From: Gordonia aichiensis NBRC 108223
Lineage (GTDB): Bacteria > Actinomycetota > Actinomycetes > Mycobacteriales > Mycobacteriaceae
Length of the DNA: 64,000 bases
Reading direction: 5' to 3'
Assembly (NCBI RefSeq): GCF_000332975.1
Contig: NZ_BANR01000017.1
Location: forward strand, 1-64,000
This document shows positions 8,901 through 17,296 of this stretch, one piece after another. Each line of letters opens with the position of its first letter. The stretch's first letter is position 1. Below the pieces are notes generated by a model. That model ran no database searches, was not told the DNA's origin, and saw only the letters and a list, made by a program, of their open reading frames with translations. Made by a program: the position numbers and the translations under genes.

Positions 8901-10801
8901 GCAGCGGCGTTGGGTGCCAGCATGCCGTCGACGAGTGGTGCGCTTGTCAGAATCAACTCGCCCGGGGGCAGCCCGACCGGCTCGCTTGTCGTGTTGAGCG
9001 CACACACCAGGTGTCCCTCGGAGCGCCGAAAAGCGAGACACCCCGCGGGGGCCCCATACCATTCGACGCCATCTCCTGCGAATTCGTCTCGCTCGTAACG
9101 CAATTCGATCGCAGTGCGATACAGCGACAGCGTCGAGTCCACGTCTTCGAGTTCATGTTCGACGGTGAACTGCGCCCACGACTCCGGAATCGGAAGCCAC
9201 GTCTGCGGATTCGTCGAGAAGCCGAAGGGCGGCTCGGAACCTTCCCACGGCAGCGGTACGCGCGATGCGTCGCGGCCGCGTTCGGTGTGTCCGGAGCGTT
9301 CCCACACCGGGTCCTGCAGAGCGTCGTCGGGCAGATCGGCGTTGGGAAGGCCGAGTTCCGCTCCGTTGTAGATGAATATCGATCCCGGGAGCGCGAATTC
9401 GACGAGAGCCATGGCCCGTGCACGCGCAGTGCCGAGTTCGAGGTCCTCGTGGGACGTCGACTCGTCCTCGGAAGCATCCGCGAGGGCGCCATATCGCGTC
9501 ACCTCGCGGTCGACGTCGTGATTCGACAGCGTCCAGGTGGGGGTGCCGGCGACGCTGTGCACGGCGTCGAGGGAGTTCTCGATCGCGTCGCGGATGGCGT
9601 CGGCGTCGAACGGCGCCTTGGCGAGCCGGAAATTGAAGCCCAGGTGCAGTTCGTCAGGCCGGAGGTACTCGGCGAATCGCTCGTTGTCGTCGACCCAGAT
9701 CTCGCCGACATTGGCGGCGCCTGGGTACTCGTCGATGACAGCCCGGATCTTGCGGTGGATGTCGTGGACCGCATAGTTGTTGAATCGCGGATCGTCGTCG
9801 CGGTTGACCAGGAGCCCGGCAGCCTCGACATCCATGTCGGGTAGATCGGCGGGCTTGGCCATTCCGTGCGCGACATCGATGCGGAAGCCGTCGACACCAC
9901 GATCGAGCCAGAAGCGCAATGTCTTCTCGAGGTCCTCGAAGACCTCGGGGTTTTCCCAGTTCAAATCTGGCTGCTCGCGAGCGAAGATGTGCAGATACCA
10001 CTGCCCGGGCGTGCCGTCGGCCTCGGTGACCCGCTCCCACGCCGACCCGCCGAAGATGCTGACCCAGTTGTTGGGTGGCTCGTCGCCATCTTCGCCGCGT
10101 CCGTCGCGGAAGATGTAGCGGGCACGTTCAGGACTGTCCGGCCCGGCCGCGAGCGCGTCGATGAACCATTGGTGCTGATCGCTGGTGTGATTGGGGACGA
10201 GATCCATGGTTACGCGGATCTCACGCTCGTGTGCCTCGGCGATCAGTTCATCGAAAGTGGCCAGATCACCGAAGAGCGGATCGATGTCGCGCGGATCGGA
10301 GACGTCGTAGCCGTGATCGGCCATCGGGGAGCGCATGATCGGGCTCAACCACAGCGCGTCGACGCCGAGCAGCTCCAGATAGCCGAGTTTGTCGATGACA
10401 CCGGCGAGGTCGCCGACACCGTCACCATTGAGATCCGAGAACGAGCGGGGATAGATCTGGTAGAAAACCGCCGAGCGCCACCAGGCGTCGTCGGTCGGGT
10501 CGAGCTGTGATGCGACGACTCCGGCGTCGCCGTCAGCCACGGGGAGGTACTCGTCCGGCGCTGTGTCGGGCGCGGCGTCGGGTTGTTCTTGCGCGCCGAG
10601 CGCGTCCTCGTTGACGGTGTCGGGCGCGGCGTCGGGTTGTTCTTGCGCGCCGAGCGCGTCCTCGTTGACGGTGTCGGGCGCGGCGTCGGGTTGTTCTTGC
10701 GCACCGAGCGCGTCCTCGTTGACGGTGTCGGGCGCGGCGTCGGGTTGTTCTTGCGCGCCGAGCGCGTCCTCGTTGACATCGTCGGGTGTCTCGTCGCTCA
10801 C
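8888..10801 (-). CDS. aglA: alpha-glucosidase, GH13 family, with N-terminal repeat extension
   Basis: A 637-aa GH13 alpha-amylase-family enzyme, counterpart of Rv2471 (546 aa). It likely hydrolyses terminal alpha-glucosidic bonds in maltose-like oligosaccharides in the cytoplasm. The catalytic barrel starts at WWRSAVFYQIYPRSF. Conserved regions are visible in order: DLVPNHTS, GFRIDVAH (nucleophile Asp), NVGEIWVDD (acid Glu) and LSNHDV (third carboxylate). The first about 95 residues are not part of the fold: they are four near-identical 18-residue acidic/Pro/Ala units followed by a linker. GTG 10801 has a weak ribosome site; a shorter form starting after the repeats is possible. It follows glbO by 92 nt on the same strand, as in M. 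tuberculosis. Confidence 0.88.
   Translation of the reverse strand: MSDETPDDVNEDALGAQEQPDAAPDTVNEDALGAQEQPDAAPDTVNEDALGAQEQPDAAPDTVNEDALGAQEQPDAAPDTAPDEYLPVADGDAGVVASQLDPTDDAWWRSAVFYQIYPRSFSDLNGDGVGDLAGVIDKLGYLELLGVDALWLSPIMRSPMADHGYDVSDPRDIDPLFGDLATFDELIAEAHEREIRVTMDLVPNHTSDQHQWFIDALAAGPDSPERARYIFRDGRGEDGDEPPNNWVSIFGGSAWERVTEADGTPGQWYLHIFAREQPDLNWENPEVFEDLEKTLRFWLDRGVDGFRIDVAHGMAKPADLPDMDVEAAGLLVNRDDDPRFNNYAVHDIHRKIRAVIDEYPGAANVGEIWVDDNERFAEYLRPDELHLGFNFRLAKAPFDADAIRDAIENSLDAVHSVAGTPTWTLSNHDVDREVTRYGALADASEDESTSHEDLELGTARARAMALVEFALPGSIFIYNGAELGLPNADLPDDALQDPVWERSGHTERGRDASRVPLPWEGSEPPFGFSTNPQTWLPIPESWAQFTVEHELEDVDSTLSLYRTAIELRYERDEFAGDGVEWYGAPAGCLAFRRSEGHLVCALNTTSEPVGLPPGELILTSAPLVDGMLAPNAAAWLV
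10563..10778 (-). repeat. in-frame minisatellite, 4 x 54 bp, in aglA
   Basis: Four tandem copies start at 10563, 10617, 10671 and 10725. Copies one and two are identical, the third has one substitution and the fourth differs at its last base. Each encodes the 18-residue unit EDALGAQEQPDAAPDTVN on the minus strand. The near-identity points to recent expansion and likely copy-number variation between strains. Confidence 0.92.
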
Positions 10802-10893
10802 CGCGACAATTCTGCCTTACCTGTGTTTTCGCGGAGAAGACCAGGTGGTGTCGGCGCGTCGTGACCGATGTGCCCGAATTGGGGGAGTGCTGA

Positions 10894-11334
10894 TCAGAGC
10901 GGTGAATTCACCATTGATTGGGCAGCCATCTCCATGTAGTCGACGAGTGCTTGCCGGTGGGGAGCATCAAGGGTGTCGTCGTCGATTGAGGCGATCGCGG
11001 TGTGCATGCACCGCAACCACGCGTCGCGTTCGATGGGGCCGATCGTGAACGGCTGATGGCGCATGCGTAGTCGAGGATGACCGCGTTCGTCGGAATAGGT
11101 GCGAGGACCGCCCCAATACTGCTCGAGGAACATGCGGAGGCGACGCTCAGCGGGACCCAGATCCTCCTCGGGATACATCGGTCGCAGAATCTCGTCGGCG
11201 GCGACCTCGCGGTAGAAGACGCTGGTCAGTTTCTCGAAGGTCTCGTGACCACCGACCTCGTCGTAGAACGAACGGTGGACTCCGGTGGTTGCCGGCTGGC
11301 CGCCGGCGGGGATGTTGCCGCTCACCGGACCCAT
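10894..11334 (-). CDS. glbO: truncated haemoglobin, group II (TrHbO)
   Basis: A 146-aa TrHbO-type globin, counterpart of Rv2470 (128 aa), binding O2 through haem. Placement against the M. tuberculosis protein gives TyrB10 = Y41, TyrCD1 = Y54, proximal HisF8 = H93 (in RMRH) and TrpG8 = W106 (in RDAW), the residues typical of TrHbO. The C-terminus [12 protein letters not shown] matches the family. The start is uncertain: ATG 11334 adds about 17 residues before the conserved RSFYDEVGG core. It is likely cotranscribed with aglA 92 nt downstream. The 227-nt gap before it is shared with a divergent small membrane-protein gene and should hold both promoters. Confidence 0.92.
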   Translation of the reverse strand: MGPVSGNIPAGGQPATTGVHRSFYDEVGGHETFEKLTSVFYREVAADEILRPMYPEEDLGPAERRLRMFLEQYWGGPRTYSDERGHPRLRMRHQPFTIGPIERDAWLRCMHTAIASIDDDTLDAPHRQALVDYMEMAAQSMVNSPL

Positions 11335-11561
11335 TGTCCTCACCCTGCGCTGTGGTCTCAACATCGGTGCGAGACGCGACGGCGACAGCAGTCCAGAGGC
11401 GGCAGCGACACCACGCCCGAGGCGTCTACGACAGACCGTAGGGGTCGGTGCCCGAATGGCGGTGGTGTGGGCTAAATTGATCACACGACCTGTGCGGCGT
11501 GAACGTGTCAGCCCGCGCTCACCGGCCGTGCGCAAGAGGGTTTACCGATCGGAAGGGTCTC

Positions 11562-11810
11562 ATGGACAACTGGATCGTCTACATCGGAATGCCGGTCACG
11601 GTCCTGGTGGTTTTGTTCGCTGCTGCGTGCGTGGTCTCGATGGCGTTCTCGGGTGGCGTCAAGTACCCCAAGCAGCAGGAATACACGCTCGACCAGAAGT
11701 GGGACCGAGGACCGCTACTCTTCTCCGCGACGGAGATCGAGTCGATTGCTTTGCCGCGCCATGCGGAACCGAATGATGTGGATGGAGGCTCGGCCAGTGC
11801 CAAGTGGTGA
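11562..11810 (+). CDS. small single-pass membrane protein, unknown function
   Basis: An 82-aa protein starting MDNWIVYIGMPVTVLVVLFA, with one N-terminal transmembrane helix (about residues 4-28) and a charged cytoplasmic tail containing YPKQQEYTLDQKWDRGP. ATG 11562 is preceded by GGAAGGG (11551-11557), a good ribosome site. The 3' end overlaps the next gene by 14 nt, so the two products are probably translated together. Similar short membrane proteins sit beside glbO in related actinobacteria (recalled, not checked). Function unknown. Confidence 0.7.
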   Translation: MDNWIVYIGMPVTVLVVLFAAACVVSMAFSGGVKYPKQQEYTLDQKWDRGPLLFSATEIESIALPRHAEPNDVDGGSASAKW

Positions 11811-12297
11811 GATTTCCCAGACAACAGGCGCCGGCGGAACGCCGGAGGTCAGTGCGGCCTCGGCGCTCCCCGTCGGCACGGTCATCACGAACAGCGGACG
11901 CGTGTCGGCCACCCGCTTTCCCGGACAGACGGCGACGACCCCTCCGTTCTCGCGCGACGAGTTGATTGCGCTCGACGACGCGATCAACGCTGCGACCGAA
12001 AAGGCACTGGTGCGTTTCTCGGTCTACATCGGCGAACTCGGCGCCGATCCGGTTGCTGATGCACGCCAGGTGCTGCTCAAGTCGGCCCCCGAACCCGCTT
12101 ACGGCACGCTTCTCGCTGTCTCGCCGAACACGCACGACGTCGTCGTCGTGTCCGGGAGTGAGGTGGCCGATCGTGTCAACGATCGCGTCGCCGACCTGGG
12201 CGTGACCGCTGCCATCAGCAGCTTCCGCCAGAACGAACTCATCGACGGACTCGTCTCCGCGCTCCACGTCATGGCTACGGCCGCGGCGCCCATCTGA
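11797..12297 (+). CDS. DUF5130-like conserved actinobacterial protein
   Basis: A 166-aa protein with the central segment FSRDELIALDDAINAATEKA followed by VRFSVYIGELGADP, which I associate with the actinobacterial DUF5130 family (TPM-like; Rv2468c is 167 aa). The start is GTG 11797 with GGAGG (11784-11788) eight nt upstream. An in-frame ATG at 11782 would add five residues. It overlaps the preceding membrane-protein gene. No signal peptide is apparent. It may form a pair with the membrane protein; the biochemical role is unknown. It ends before a strong terminator. Confidence 0.7.
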   Translation: MPSGEISQTTGAGGTPEVSAASALPVGTVITNSGRVSATRFPGQTATTPPFSRDELIALDDAINAATEKALVRFSVYIGELGADPVADARQVLLKSAPEPAYGTLLAVSPNTHDVVVVSGSEVADRVNDRVADLGVTAAISSFRQNELIDGLVSALHVMATAAAPI

Positions 12298-12357
12298 GCG
12301 TCGCCGCACCGAACGCGGACAGAAGCATCGATCGCGGACAACCGCCTCGAACGCGAC

Positions 12358-12403
12358 AACAGGCCGCGGCCCCCGGAACGAACCCCGGGGGCCGCGGCCT
12401 GTT
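12358..12403. terminator. strong bidirectional terminator hairpin
   Basis: A perfect 19-bp stem (12358-12376 with 12385-12403) encloses an 8-nt loop. It lies between the convergent DUF5130-like gene and pepN. The stem is GC-rich, flanked by AAC/GTT, with short T content on the plus-strand side. It should insulate both transcription units. Confidence 0.85.
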
Positions 12404-12417
12404 GTCGGTGACCGGTG

Positions 12418-14991
12418 CTACTCGGCGTCGAACACCCGCGCGCGCAATGATCGCTCCACCCCTGCGCGACCCTCGACGATCAGCCGCTTCAGCGCTGCGG
12501 GGTGATCCCCGGCGAGGAAGTTGTCGGCTTTGGCGAGCGCCTCGGGCGTGATCTCCCACGAGGGATACAGGCCGTTGACCACGGTTTGCGCGACTTCGCT
12601 CGAGCGACGCTTCCAGACCTGAGGAACCGCGGAGAAATACTTGTCGACATACTCCGACAACAACTTTGACTGTCCCGGTCGACTGAAGCCTGCCACGACC
12701 GCCCTCGTATAGATGTTGGAGAGCGCGTCGTCGTCGATGGCCTGTGACCATGCGTCGGCCTTCGCCTCGGCGAGTGGGCGCGCGGCGCGCGCTGTCGCGG
12801 CTTGGCGCGTACCGGCGGCGGTGTTGTCACGCGCGGCCTCGGCGTCGATGACGGGCGTCGAAGCGGGGGCGTCGTCGATGGCGCCTGCCGTCGCCAAGCC
12901 GAGTACCAACTTCCACCGCAGGTCGGTGTCGACGGTCAAACCCGCCAGACCATGGTCGGCGGGATCGTCCCCTTCGAGGAGTGCCCGGACAACCGCGATC
13001 TGCTCGTCGAAGAGCCTGCCCGCGAGCAGAGTATTGACGAACGCGAGTTGGTGGTCGGATCCCGCCTCGGCGGCACGGGCGAGTTCGAGCAGTCGGGCGC
13101 TGAATCCGGGCCAACCTATGGTGGTGGCCCATTCCTGATCTGCATAGGACTCGATCGCGGTCGTCGCCTGTAGCAGAACCCGTTGCACGACGCCGATTTC
13201 CGTCTCTGCGGCGATGCCGTGTTCGACGAGCGCGACGAAGTCGCGGGCCTTCATCTCCGCCTGGCGGGTCATCTCCCACGCCGCCGACCAGACCAGCGTG
13301 CGGGGCATCGAGTCGGTGATGTCGCCGATGCGCGCGGTGGCCGTCGCGAGTGACTCGGGATCGAGACGCACGGACGCGTAGGTCAGATCGTCGTCGTTCA
13401 GCAGGATCAGCTTGCCGCGTGGAACCCCCACGAGATCGGGAACCTCGGTGACCGACCCCTCGACGTCGAGTTCGACGCTCTGCACGCGCTCGAGCTTTCC
13501 CTCCGCGGTGTCGTCGTAGATGCCGACGCGCATGCGGTGCACTCGGGTCTCGCCCGCGCCGGGCGCCGCGCCGTCCTGCACGATCGCGAAACGTGTGAAC
13601 GCGCCGGAGTCGTCGACGTCGAAGTCGGGGCGCATGACGTTGATGCCGGTGGTCTTGAGCCACTGGCTACCCCAGTCGGAGAGGTCGCGTCCCGACGACT
13701 TCTCCAGTGCGGCAAGGAGATCCGAGAACGTCGCATTGGAGAACTTGTGCGCGGTGAAGTAATCGCGCAGGCCGGCGAGGAAGTCGTCGACGCCGACGTA
13801 GGCAACCAACTGCTTGAGTACGGATGCGCCCTTGGCGTACGTGATGCCGTCGAAGTTGACCTCCACGGCGGCGATGTCGGGGATGTCGGCGGCCACGGGA
13901 TGCGTCGAGGGCAGCTGATCCTGGCGGTAGGCCCACGACTTCTCGACGTTGGCGAACGTCGTCCATGCGCTCGTGTACTCGGTGGCCTCCGACTGACACA
14001 ACACCGAGGCGAAGGTGGCGAACGACTCGTTGAGCCACAGGTCGTCCCACCACTTCATGGTGACAAGATCGCCGAACCACATGTGCGCCATCTCGTGCAG
14101 TACGGTCTCGGCACGCCGCTCGTAGTTGTAGTTCGTCACGCGTGACCGGAACACGTAATCCTCGAGGAACGTCACGGCGCCCGCGTTCTCCATGGCACCG
14201 GCGTTGAACTCGGGAACGAAGAGCTGGTCGTACTTTCCGAACGCGTATGGAATGCCGAAGTTCTTGTGGTAGAACGCGAATCCCTGTTTGGTCTCGGTGA
14301 ACAGGCGCTCTGCATCCATGAACTCTGCGAGGGATGCGCGGCAGTAGATCCCGAGTGGGATGGACCCGTGCTCGTCGGTGTAGGTGTCCGTCCATTCCGC
14401 ATACGGCCCCGCGATGAGAGCCACGAGATAGGTACTCATGACAGGGGTTTCGGCAAAACGGTGCACTCCGCCGTCGACGGACTCGGTCGGTGCGTTCGAG
14501 ATGACCTTCCAGTCATCCGGAGCGGTCACGGTGATCGTGTACGTCGCCTTGAGGTCGGGCTGGTCGAAGCAGGCGAACATCCGCTTGGCGTCGGCGGTTT
14601 CGAACTGCGAGTACAGGTACACGGAGTCGTCGGTGGGGTCGACGAAGCGGTGCAGACCCTCGCCGGTGTGTGAATAGGCGCAGTCGGCGACGACGACCAG
14701 TTCGTTGTCGGCGGCGAGATCGGGAAGCGCGATGCCCACCGATTCGTCGAAACCGTCCACGTCGAGCGCTTTTCCGTTCAGCGTCGCCGAGAGAAGTGTC
14801 GGGGCGACCAGATCGATGAAGGTCTGCGAACCGGGGGACGCGGTGAAGGTGACGGTGCTCGTCGACCGGAACGTCTTGTCTCCGGGCTTGCCGTTACCGT
14901 CGGTGAGATCGAGTTCCACGTCGTAATGGGAGACGTCGATGGTGGTGGCGCGCTCGCGCGCCTGGTCGCGGGTGAGGTTCGGGGCAGTCAC
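12418..14991 (-). CDS. pepN: aminopeptidase N (M1 zinc metallopeptidase)
   Basis: An 857-aa M1-family aminopeptidase, close to Rv2467 (861 aa), removing N-terminal residues from peptides in the cytosol. The exopeptidase motif GAMEN is at 265-269 and the zinc site HEMAH at 299-303, with the third ligand Glu in WLNESFA at about 322. The C-terminal ERAP-like helical domain fills residues about 520-857. I chose GTG 14991 (MTAPNLTRDQARER) because homologues begin this way; the open frame extends 25 codons further upstream without a better start. It is divergent from the DsbA-like gene, with about 126 nt between them. Confidence 0.94.
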   Translation of the reverse strand: MTAPNLTRDQARERATTIDVSHYDVELDLTDGNGKPGDKTFRSTSTVTFTASPGSQTFIDLVAPTLLSATLNGKALDVDGFDESVGIALPDLAADNELVVVADCAYSHTGEGLHRFVDPTDDSVYLYSQFETADAKRMFACFDQPDLKATYTITVTAPDDWKVISNAPTESVDGGVHRFAETPVMSTYLVALIAGPYAEWTDTYTDEHGSIPLGIYCRASLAEFMDAERLFTETKQGFAFYHKNFGIPYAFGKYDQLFVPEFNAGAMENAGAVTFLEDYVFRSRVTNYNYERRAETVLHEMAHMWFGDLVTMKWWDDLWLNESFATFASVLCQSEATEYTSAWTTFANVEKSWAYRQDQLPSTHPVAADIPDIAAVEVNFDGITYAKGASVLKQLVAYVGVDDFLAGLRDYFTAHKFSNATFSDLLAALEKSSGRDLSDWGSQWLKTTGINVMRPDFDVDDSGAFTRFAIVQDGAAPGAGETRVHRMRVGIYDDTAEGKLERVQSVELDVEGSVTEVPDLVGVPRGKLILLNDDDLTYASVRLDPESLATATARIGDITDSMPRTLVWSAAWEMTRQAEMKARDFVALVEHGIAAETEIGVVQRVLLQATTAIESYADQEWATTIGWPGFSARLLELARAAEAGSDHQLAFVNTLLAGRLFDEQIAVVRALLEGDDPADHGLAGLTVDTDLRWKLVLGLATAGAIDDAPASTPVIDAEAARDNTAAGTRQAATARAARPLAEAKADAWSQAIDDDALSNIYTRAVVAGFSRPGQSKLLSEYVDKYFSAVPQVWKRRSSEVAQTVVNGLYPSWEITPEALAKADNFLAGDHPAALKRLIVEGRAGVERSLRARVFDAE

Positions 14992-15117
14992 AATCGCCAG
15001 CTTAGCCGCGTAACGTCGGCGTGGAATCGATGTGGACCGCCAACGGTTGAAAGACGCGTCACCCAACCGACGCGTCGAGCAGTGCTCGTGACGTGATGAC
15101 TCGAAGGGAATGTGTAG

Positions 15118-15726
15118 ATGTCGCAGACCGATCGTGTTGATTTCTGGTTCGACCCACTATGCCCGTGGTGTTGGATCACCTCTCGGTGGATTCTCGAAGC
15201 CGAGCAGGTGCGCGACATCGACGTGCACTTCCATCTCATGAGTCTTGCTGTACTGAACGAGGGTAAGGACATCTCCGACGACTATCGCGAGGGACTCAAG
15301 CATGCGTGGCGTCCGGTCCGCGTGATCGCGGCAGCCGTCGCGGCGAAGGGTGACGACATCCTCGCGCCGCTGTACACGGCCATGGGGACCCGAATTCACA
15401 ACCAGGGCAACAAGGATTTCGACGTGGTCATCCGGGAGTCGCTCGACGAGCTCGGTCTTGATCCCGAACTGGCCAAGGCTGCCGACTCGTCCGAGTACGA
15501 CGAGTGGATTCGTACCAGCCACCACGAGGGTATGGACAAGGTCGGCGACGATGTCGGCACGCCGACCATCCACGTCAATGGGGTCGCGTTCTTCGGCCCG
15601 GTGCTGTCACGGATTCCGCGCGGTGAGACCGCCGGAACAGTGTGGGACGGAGCGGTCGCGCTCGCGTCGTATCCGCACTTCTTCGAACTCAAGCGGAGTC
15701 GAGACGAGGACCCTCAGTTCGACTGA
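15118..15726 (+). CDS. DsbA-family mycothiol-dependent nitroreductase/oxidoreductase
   Basis: A 202-aa thioredoxin-fold protein with the motif CPWC at residues 15-18 ([14 protein letters not shown]), the hallmark of Rv2466c. That enzyme is a mycothiol-dependent reductase which activates nitro-drugs and responds to oxidative stress (established for M. tuberculosis). The helical insertion between the CPWC region and the C-terminal cis-Pro segment ([10 protein letters not shown]) is present. ATG 15118 follows GAAGGGA. It ends 21 nt from the convergent M48 gene. Cytosolic; no signal peptide. Confidence 0.85.
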   Translation: MSQTDRVDFWFDPLCPWCWITSRWILEAEQVRDIDVHFHLMSLAVLNEGKDISDDYREGLKHAWRPVRVIAAAVAAKGDDILAPLYTAMGTRIHNQGNKDFDVVIRESLDELGLDPELAKAADSSEYDEWIRTSHHEGMDKVGDDVGTPTIHVNGVAFFGPVLSRIPRGETAGTVWDGAVALASYPHFFELKRSRDEDPQFD

Positions 15727-15747
15727 GACCTGCTTGCATCACAGCGG

Positions 15748-16752
15748 TCAGATCTTGGGCGGGGCCTCGAGTCCGTTCGGTAAGGAGCCCTCGGCGACCG
15801 CCGCGGGGTGGGGCGGCGGTGCCACCGGCACCGCGTTCCCGCTGCCGACCCCTCGGACGATGGTCTTGGGTCGGAACAAAATGGCGCCTGCTCGCGTCCG
15901 ATCTCGCAACGCCGCCGCACGCCAGGTGAGAACAGGGTGCGACGCAAGCAGATTCACGAGGAAGACGAAGAAACCTTTTTCGTGTGTGGCGCGGTCGGCC
16001 AGCTGGTCGAAGTCGACGGCCCGGAGCATGTACTTGCCCGCCGACAGCACGCCCATCGCCCGGGGTGCACCCGCAGGCTGCGTGTAGTAACCGAAATTGT
16101 CCGCCGAATACTCCTGGGCCCGCGAGAGGAGCGAACCAAGCACCGGGATCTGCATGCCGATGCTGGTCGCGAGTTGGCGCCAGTACGAGGTGTGGCCTGC
16201 GGCGATATGGCCCACCTCGTGTCCGATGATGAAGCGGAGAGCCTCCGGATCGCGCGCCCTACCACCGATCTCGAACAGATCGGAGTAGACGACGACGTAC
16301 CGCCGGAAACCGTGGCCGGACGCGAATGCATTGATCTGTCCGTTGCCCAGCACCACGTAGGCGTCGGGGACGTACTCGAGTCCGTATCGCGCGGCGGCCT
16401 CGACGACCATCCGATACCCCTCGACGAACTGCGTCGGAGTCATCTGGACTCCATTGACACGAGGCGTGGCGTAGGTGATGCCACGGATGAGGAACAGGAT
16501 CAGCGGGAGCGCCAGCGCCAGGAGTGCGAACTGGTTGAACACGCCGAACATCACCAGCACCAGGATCATCGCGTACCCGACCAGCGACACGAGGATCAGC
16601 ACAACGAGCGTCGGGATCTCCCATGGGTGCAGTCGTGGCGTGCCCGCGTACTTGGCCGGCGCGAGCCAGCGTCGATTCGGGTCGTAGGGGGTTGCCGTCG
16701 GCGCCGGATCGGCAAGTCCCGGGACATTGGGAATAGGCGATGAGTCGTCCAC
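15748..16752 (-). CDS. M48-family membrane metalloprotease
   Basis: A 334-aa protein with two adjacent transmembrane helices (about residues 45-95, around VVLILVSLVGYAMILVLVMF and the following hydrophobic run) and the zinc motif HEVGH in FIIGHEVGHIAAGH. The downstream SADNFGYY segment supplies the third ligand region. This is the HtpX/Ste24-like M48 arrangement, with the active site on the cytoplasmic face and a likely role in membrane protein quality control (inference from family). The start GTG 16752 is close to a -10 element shared with rpiB, so the mRNA may be almost leaderless; TTG 16761 is an alternative. No counterpart sits here in M. tuberculosis. Confidence 0.82.
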   Translation of the reverse strand: MDDSSPIPNVPGLADPAPTATPYDPNRRWLAPAKYAGTPRLHPWEIPTLVVLILVSLVGYAMILVLVMFGVFNQFALLALALPLILFLIRGITYATPRVNGVQMTPTQFVEGYRMVVEAAARYGLEYVPDAYVVLGNGQINAFASGHGFRRYVVVYSDLFEIGGRARDPEALRFIIGHEVGHIAAGHTSYWRQLATSIGMQIPVLGSLLSRAQEYSADNFGYYTQPAGAPRAMGVLSAGKYMLRAVDFDQLADRATHEKGFFVFLVNLLASHPVLTWRAAALRDRTRAGAILFRPKTIVRGVGSGNAVPVAPPPHPAAVAEGSLPNGLEAPPKI

Positions 16753-16761
16753 GGCCTTCAA

Positions 16762-16769
16762 TCTATAGT
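16762..16769. promoter_or_regulatory. palindromic -10 element shared by rpiB and the M48 gene
   Basis: The 6-bp palindrome CTATAG (16763-16768) reads as TATAGT on the plus strand, 7 nt before the rpiB ATG. On the minus strand it reads as TATAGA, 9 nt before the M48 GTG. Both spacings suit initiation at or next to the start codon. No ribosome site precedes rpiB. Confidence 0.6.
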
Positions 16770-16776
16770 GGTCGCT

Positions 16777-17250
16777 ATGCGCGTATACGTCGGCGGCGAC
16801 CATGCCGGATTCGAACTCAAGGCCACGATCACCGAACACCTGACGGCACAGGGGCATGAAGTGATCGATTCCGGCGCTCACGTGTACGACGCGCAGGACG
16901 ATTACCCCGCTTTCTGCATTGCCACCGCGCAGAAGACCGTCGACGATCCGGGCAGCCTGGGCATCGTGCTCGGAGGTAGCGGGAACGGCGAGCAGATCGC
17001 CGCGAACAAGGTCAAGGGCGCACGCTGTGCACTCGCATGGAACGTGGAGATCGCTCAACTGGCGCGGCAGCACAACAACGCCCAATTGATCGGCATCGGT
17101 GGCCGCATGCACACCACGGAAGAGGCACTGGCGATCGTCGACGCGTTCGTCAGCACCCCGTTCTCCGAGGAGCCGCGCCATCAGCGTCGCATCGACATAC
17201 TCACCGAGTACGAGGAGACCGGTGTCGCACCGGCGTTGCCCGAGTCCTGA
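16777..17250 (+). CDS. rpiB: ribose-5-phosphate isomerase B
   Basis: A 157-aa RpiB (Rv2465c is 162 aa), interconverting ribose-5-phosphate and ribulose-5-phosphate in the pentose phosphate pathway. The N-terminus MRVYVGGDHAGFELK is typical. The anion-binding loop is GGSGNGEQI (residues 67-74), where the E. coli-type catalytic Cys of CGTGIG is absent. Glu72 is in the position of the base used by the M. tuberculosis enzyme, so this is the actinobacterial Glu-type isomerase. ATG 16777 lies 7 nt after TATAGT, implying a leaderless mRNA; GTG 16768 is inside the -10 region and is unlikely. Confidence 0.94.
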   Translation: MRVYVGGDHAGFELKATITEHLTAQGHEVIDSGAHVYDAQDDYPAFCIATAQKTVDDPGSLGIVLGGSGNGEQIAANKVKGARCALAWNVEIAQLARQHNNAQLIGIGGRMHTTEEALAIVDAFVSTPFSEEPRHQRRIDILTEYEETGVAPALPES

Positions 17251-17296
17251 ATGCTGATGCCCCCTGGGCCTACCGCCCACCGGTCGATCGACACAC

